The notes beneath the pieces were generated by a model. That model did not search any database. It saw only the letters and a list, made by a program, of their open reading frames with translations, and was not told where the DNA came from. Position numbers and translations under genes: made by a program. Shown piece after piece: positions 5,818 to 8,379 of a stretch of 8,379 bases of DNA (positions within the stretch are counted from its first letter, which is position 1; every line of letters begins with the position of its first letter). This DNA comes from Conexibacter sp. (GTDB taxonomy: Bacteria > Actinomycetota > Thermoleophilia > Solirubrobacterales > Solirubrobacteraceae): assembly GCA_025964055.1 (NCBI GenBank), contig JAOPZP010000149.1:1-8379 (forward strand). The letters run 5' to 3'.

Positions 5818-6114
5818 ATGATCGAGCTCTACCAGGCCGAGTGGTGCCCCTTCTCCCATCAGATCCGCCAGCGGCTGACCGAGCTGGGCGTGCCGTTCAT
5901 CGCTCGGCAGGTCGAGCCCGAGCCGCACGAGCGCGACGCGATGGCGGCCGCCACGGGCGGCGGGCGCGTCATCCCCGTGTTGATCCTCGACGACGGGACG
6001 GTCGTCGGCGGCGACACCGACGAGATCCTCGACGTGCTCGATCGCCACTACGAGGAGACGCAGTTCACCAAGGCGCACCACGAGCGCCGGGTGGAAGCAA
6101 GGATGTTCGAGTAG
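5818..6114 (+). CDS. Glutaredoxin-like / GST N-terminal thioredoxin-fold protein, single active-site Cys
   Basis: The 98-residue protein has a glutaredoxin fold: strand IELYQAEW, active site C10-P-F-S13 at the start of helix one, the cis-proline strand VIPVLIL (P53), then DDGTVVGGDTDEILDVLDRHY with the usual Gly-Asp glutathione-side motif and final helix. The second Cys of dithiol glutaredoxins is Ser13, so only monothiol chemistry or glutathione/other thiol binding is possible; C10 is the only cysteine. In actinobacteria such proteins may use mycothiol or another thiol. The C-terminus is charged (TKAHHERRVEARMFE). It lies 29 bases after the hydroxylase, perhaps on the same message, and converges on the UbiB-like gene. 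A redox helper role for the hydroxylase is possible but only guessed from position. Confidence 0.87.
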   Translation: MIELYQAEWCPFSHQIRQRLTELGVPFIARQVEPEPHERDAMAAATGGGRVIPVLILDDGTVVGGDTDEILDVLDRHYEETQFTKAHHERRVEARMFE

Positions 6115-6121
6115 GGCCCTC

Positions 6122-7294
6122 TCAGCCCGCGTCCAGCATCAGCGCGCCCCAGTCCTCGGTGGCGCCCAGGCGCGACAGCAGGGCCGCGACCTGCGCGAGC
6201 GAGCGGACGGCCGCCAGGTCGCCCGGCTGCGGCGTGACCTCGTCGGCCAGCGCGAGCGCCCCGCCGAGGTGGTCGAGCGCTCGCTCGCCGACGACCGCGA
6301 GCGCCGGTCCGTCCAGCAGCGCCGGGCCGACCAGCAGCTCGCCGGCCAGCGTGCTGATCAAGGCATAGGCCTTGAGCGCGGCGCCCGCGGGCAGCACGCC
6401 GAGGCCGTCGGCCACCGCGGCCGTGAAGCCGTCCTGGTCGCGCTCGCGCAACCGCGCCAGGGCCTCCAGCGCGAAGCCCACCCGATCGCGATCGACCGGC
6501 CGCGCGACGCCGGCGCCCAGCAGGCCGACGCGCCCGTCGTGCAGCAGCAGCACGTGTCCGGGCCGGAGGTCGGTCAGCACGATCCCGCCGCGTGCGGCCG
6601 TCATGTGCGCGGCGACCAGCACCCGCGCCACCGCGCCGCGGTCGCCGGGCGCCGCCTCGTCGAGCGTGGGGGCGTCGAGCAGCTCGGTGACCAGCACGCT
6701 CTCGCCGCTGAGCTCCATGTCGGGCGCCGGGATGACCAAGCCCTCGACGCCCCGCAGCAGCCGCCGGACCTGGCGCTGGTTGGAGGCCTCGTGCTCGAGG
6801 TCGAGCTCGTCGAGCGCGGTCTCGCGGGCCTCGCGCAGGATCGCTCCGGCGTCCATCGCGCCGAAGACCTGGCGCAGCGGCGCGGCCAGCATGTCGAGGA
6901 GCGCGAGGTCGGACCGGACGCCCGCGGCCAGCCCGGGCCGCAGGACCTTGACGGCCACCGCTCGCCCGTCGTGCACGCCGCGATGGACCTGGGCCGCGGG
7001 GGTCACGGCCAGCGGCTCGGGATCCAGCTCGTCGAGCACCTTGCCGGGCGCCTGGCCCCAGGCGGACTTCAGGACGCGCTCGACCTCCTTGAACGCCCAT
7101 CCCGTCGTCGCCTCCCGGTGTGCCGCACCAAGCTCCGAGGGCAGGCGCCCCATGACCGCCGGCAGCGCGTCGGCCGGCACGACGTCGGCCGCGCGCGCCA
7201 GGGCCACCCGACCGCTCGACGAGCGCCGGACGAGCGCGCCGCCCGCCTCCAGGAGTCCTCGAAGCGCGGGCGGCAGGGTGGGAGCGGCAGCCAT
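6122..7294 (-). CDS. UbiB/ABC1 (AarF) family protein with degraded kinase active site
   Basis: The 390-residue product aligns by eye to ABC1/UbiB atypical kinases. It has the A-rich nucleotide loop PAAQVHRGV (99-107), the VAIK-type lysine in RAVAVKVLRPG (K116), DELDLEHEASNQ (162-173) with the helix-C-like Glu/Asn, and the hinge-like SVLVTELLDAPTL. The catalytic loop is changed: the usual H-x-D-x-H-P-G-N is L-T-D-L-R-P-G-H (240-247), keeping D242 but losing the first His and the metal-binding Asn. The DFG motif is G260-A-G262. The N-terminal KxGQ motif is not seen and the protein is short for the family. Known members act on quinone or isoprenoid lipid metabolism at membranes; this one may be a pseudokinase that binds rather than turns over ATP. 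The ATG has no Shine-Dalgarno; TAAGTT lies nine bases upstream. It converges on the glutaredoxin-like gene with a 7-base gap. Confidence 0.88.
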   Translation of the reverse strand: MAAAPTLPPALRGLLEAGGALVRRSSSGRVALARAADVVPADALPAVMGRLPSELGAAHREATTGWAFKEVERVLKSAWGQAPGKVLDELDPEPLAVTPAAQVHRGVHDGRAVAVKVLRPGLAAGVRSDLALLDMLAAPLRQVFGAMDAGAILREARETALDELDLEHEASNQRQVRRLLRGVEGLVIPAPDMELSGESVLVTELLDAPTLDEAAPGDRGAVARVLVAAHMTAARGGIVLTDLRPGHVLLLHDGRVGLLGAGVARPVDRDRVGFALEALARLRERDQDGFTAAVADGLGVLPAGAALKAYALISTLAGELLVGPALLDGPALAVVGERALDHLGGALALADEVTPQPGDLAAVRSLAQVAALLSRLGATEDWGALMLDAG

Positions 7295-7350
7295 AGGCGG
7301 GGCAACTTACGCCGCGACGACGGCGGCACGCGGCACCACGAGCCCGTTGG

Positions 7351-8004
7351 TCAGCGCGCGACGAGCGCCGCGATCGCCTCGGGGATCGGCGTCTCGCCGG
7401 AGATCACCGCGAACGTCAGCCCGACGGCGTCCGGCGTCTCCAGGACGGTGGCGAGCACCGCGGCGACGTCGGCGCGCGGGATCTGGCCCCGGCCGACGCT
7501 CGGACCCGCGGTGACGCGCCCGGTCGGCGGGTCGTCGGTGAGTCCACCGGGCCGCACGATCGTGTAGGCCAACCCGCTCTCGACGAGCTTCTGGTCGGCC
7601 TGGCCCTTGGCGCGCAGGTACGTGCCGAAGCCGCCGTCGTCCTCGGCCTCGGGATCGGCACCCATGGAGCTGACGATCACGTAGCGCTCGATCCCGTTGC
7701 GGCGGGCGACCTCCATGAGCTTGACCGCGCCCGCGTAGTCGACCGTCCACTTGCGCTGCGGCCCGCTGCCGGGTCCCGCTCCGGCCGCGAAGACGATCGC
7801 GTCGGCGCTGCCGAGCAGCTGCGCCAGCGCGTCGACGTCGAGCTCCTCGAGGTCGGCCACCACCGGCTCCGCTCCGGCGGCTTGGAGGTCGGCGGCGTGA
7901 TCGGGGTTGCGGATCAGGCCGCGGACGCGGTGCCCCGCGTTGGCGAGCAGGCGCTCGAGGTGCTGCGCGATCTTCCCGTGGCCCCCGGCGATGACGATGT
8001 CCAT
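7351..8004 (-). CDS. NAD(P)-binding atypical SDR (SDR_a5 / NmrA-like) protein
   Basis: The 217-residue protein opens with the Rossmann strand and glycine motif MDIVIAGGHGKIAQHL (G7, G8, G10). Next come R32 after the second strand, DLEELDVDAL, AIVFAAGAG (69-77), the strand RYVIVSSMGAD (107-117) with S112/S113, Y129-x3-K133 (YLRAK), and GLAYTIVRPGGLTDDP (145-159), which is typical of SDR_a5/YwnB-like proteins. They bind NAD(P) but their substrates are mostly unknown; some act as redox sensors. The ATG at 8004 is the natural start because the Rossmann strand begins at residue 2. No Shine-Dalgarno is seen, and a promoter placed to give a leaderless message lies just upstream. The UbiB-like gene follows after 56 bases in the same direction, so the two may form one unit. 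Confidence 0.93.
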   Translation of the reverse strand: MDIVIAGGHGKIAQHLERLLANAGHRVRGLIRNPDHAADLQAAGAEPVVADLEELDVDALAQLLGSADAIVFAAGAGPGSGPQRKWTVDYAGAVKLMEVARRNGIERYVIVSSMGADPEAEDDGGFGTYLRAKGQADQKLVESGLAYTIVRPGGLTDDPPTGRVTAGPSVGRGQIPRADVAAVLATVLETPDAVGLTFAVISGETPIPEAIAALVAR

Positions 8005-8011
8005 GATCCCG

Positions 8012-8039
8012 ACGGTATTCCCCCCGGCCCCCGTCGCAA
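8012..8039 (-). promoter_or_regulatory. Predicted promoter of the SDR gene (leaderless)
   Basis: On the minus strand TTGCGA (8039-8034; four of six to TTGACA) is followed by 16 bases and TACCGT (8017-8012; TA...T match only). The ATG begins eight bases past the hexamer, at the expected transcription start. Confidence 0.4.
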
Positions 8040-8059
8040 GCCCCGTCGCCGTGCGGGCG

Positions 8060-8129
8060 CCGACCGCCGGTCGATGGACGGGCCGCCCACCTCCGACCGC
8101 CGGGCCATGTGCGGACGGCCCATGCGGAC
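8060..8129. repeat. Imperfect repeats in the divergent control region
   Basis: An 11-base word, CCGACCGCCGG, occurs at 8060-8070 and 8093-8103, 33 bp apart. Each copy runs into a related motif: GGTCGATGGAC (8069-8079) and GGCCATGTGCGGAC (8103-8116). A third version, GGCCCATGCGGAC (8117-8129), directly abuts the second. The set lies between the SDR gene and the plus-strand gene starting at 8147, and the last copy ends one base before a -10-like TAGCTT (8131-8136). A multi-site regulator-binding region is possible; random similarity in G+C-rich DNA cannot be excluded. Confidence 0.45.
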
Positions 8130-8146
8130 CTAGCTTTGCGGGCCGC

Positions 8147-8379
8147 ATGTTCCTCACCGAAGATCCGCCCGTCTCGAACCCCTCGATCCCCGGCCCGGAG
8201 GGGCCCGACGCCCTGCTGGACGTCATCGGCACGCTCGCCGAGATCGGCCGCGACATCGCCTCGTCCACCCGCCGCGCCGAGGTCGTCGGCCAGCAGCTCG
8301 CCGTCGCGCTGCAGCTCGCCGACCTCGCCGAGCCGCCGGCCGCCGGCCACGTCGCGCGAGAGCTGTGCGACGCCCTGGC
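8147..8379 (+). CDS. Start of an unrecognised protein, cut by window end
   Basis: From the ATG at 8147 the frame is open to the window edge, giving 77 residues. After a Pro-rich opening (MFLTEDPPVSNPSIPGPEGP), residues about 21-75 look helical and Leu/Ala-rich, with DVIGTLAEIGRDIASSTRRAEVVGQQ. That pattern could be a linker or dimerisation helix of a signalling protein, but no domain can be named. There is no Shine-Dalgarno; TAGCTT (8131-8136) lies ten bases upstream and suggests a very short leader. The frame is also open back to a GTG at 8051, but the extra 32 residues are Pro/Gly/Arg-rich, coincide with the repeats, and are probably not translated. Strand and frame are supported by codon pattern (third-position G/C) and the clean helical sequence. 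Confidence 0.6.
   Translation, partial: MFLTEDPPVSNPSIPGPEGPDALLDVIGTLAEIGRDIASSTRRAEVVGQQLAVALQLADLAEPPAAGHVARELCDAL

Noticed and set aside
6113..6120. AGGGCCCT palindrome between the convergent glutaredoxin-like and UbiB-like genes
   Set aside because: It has no loop and no T-run, so it cannot form a useful intrinsic terminator.
1..8379. Search for mobile elements, CRISPR, defence modules, tRNA or rRNA
   Set aside because: No transposase or integrase motifs, terminal inverted repeats with target duplications, regularly spaced repeats, or RNA-gene sequence were recognised.

Overview
The window is very G+C-rich, densely coded bacterial chromosome. Gene types and style suggest an actinobacterium, most likely class Thermoleophilia (Solirubrobacterales type). 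The pointers are a PG_binding_4/YkuD L,D-transpeptidase, a sigma factor overlapping a LytR_C membrane protein, short UbiB-like proteins, and many starts without Shine-Dalgarno sites. This placement is inference from gene style, not from a marker gene. No rRNA, tRNA, CRISPR array, insertion sequence or phage gene was seen, and no gene-free stretch exceeds about 145 bases.

Layout: (1) 1-675 (+) is the 3' part of an L,D-transpeptidase, ending at a G+C hairpin shared with the convergent gene. (2) 701-4123 (-) is a five-gene run, in transcription order: sigma-70 family factor, LytR_C single-pass membrane protein (ATGA overlap), EamA/DMT transporter (18-base gap), 89-residue two-helix membrane protein (GTGA overlap), and a lysylphosphatidylglycerol-synthase-TM/flippase-like membrane protein (65-base gap). 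(3) 4205-6114 (+), divergent from the sigma factor, carries a GntR/FadR-type regulator, a membrane di-iron fatty acid hydroxylase/sterol desaturase-family enzyme and a small single-cysteine glutaredoxin-like protein. (4) 6122-8004 (-) carries a UbiB/ABC1-family protein with a degraded kinase active site and an NAD(P)-binding SDR-like protein. (5) 8147-8379 (+) is the start of an unrecognised gene cut by the window edge.

How they may work together: the sigma/LytR_C pair looks like a regulator plus membrane partner heading a cell-envelope transcription unit. The FadR-like regulator probably controls itself and the hydroxylase. Two copies of a FadR-type palindrome, CTGGT-N3-ACCAG, lie 22 bp apart across its predicted -10 and first codons. 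This is the clearest unannotated regulatory signal in the window. The other main points are the UbiB-like protein, which has lost the DFG aspartate and the catalytic-loop asparagine, and a set of imperfect repeats in the divergent region before the last gene. Several genes at the head of transcription units lack a Shine-Dalgarno and have a -10-like hexamer 6-10 bases before the ATG, whereas three of the four closely spaced internal genes have good Shine-Dalgarno sites; this suggests leaderless mRNAs.
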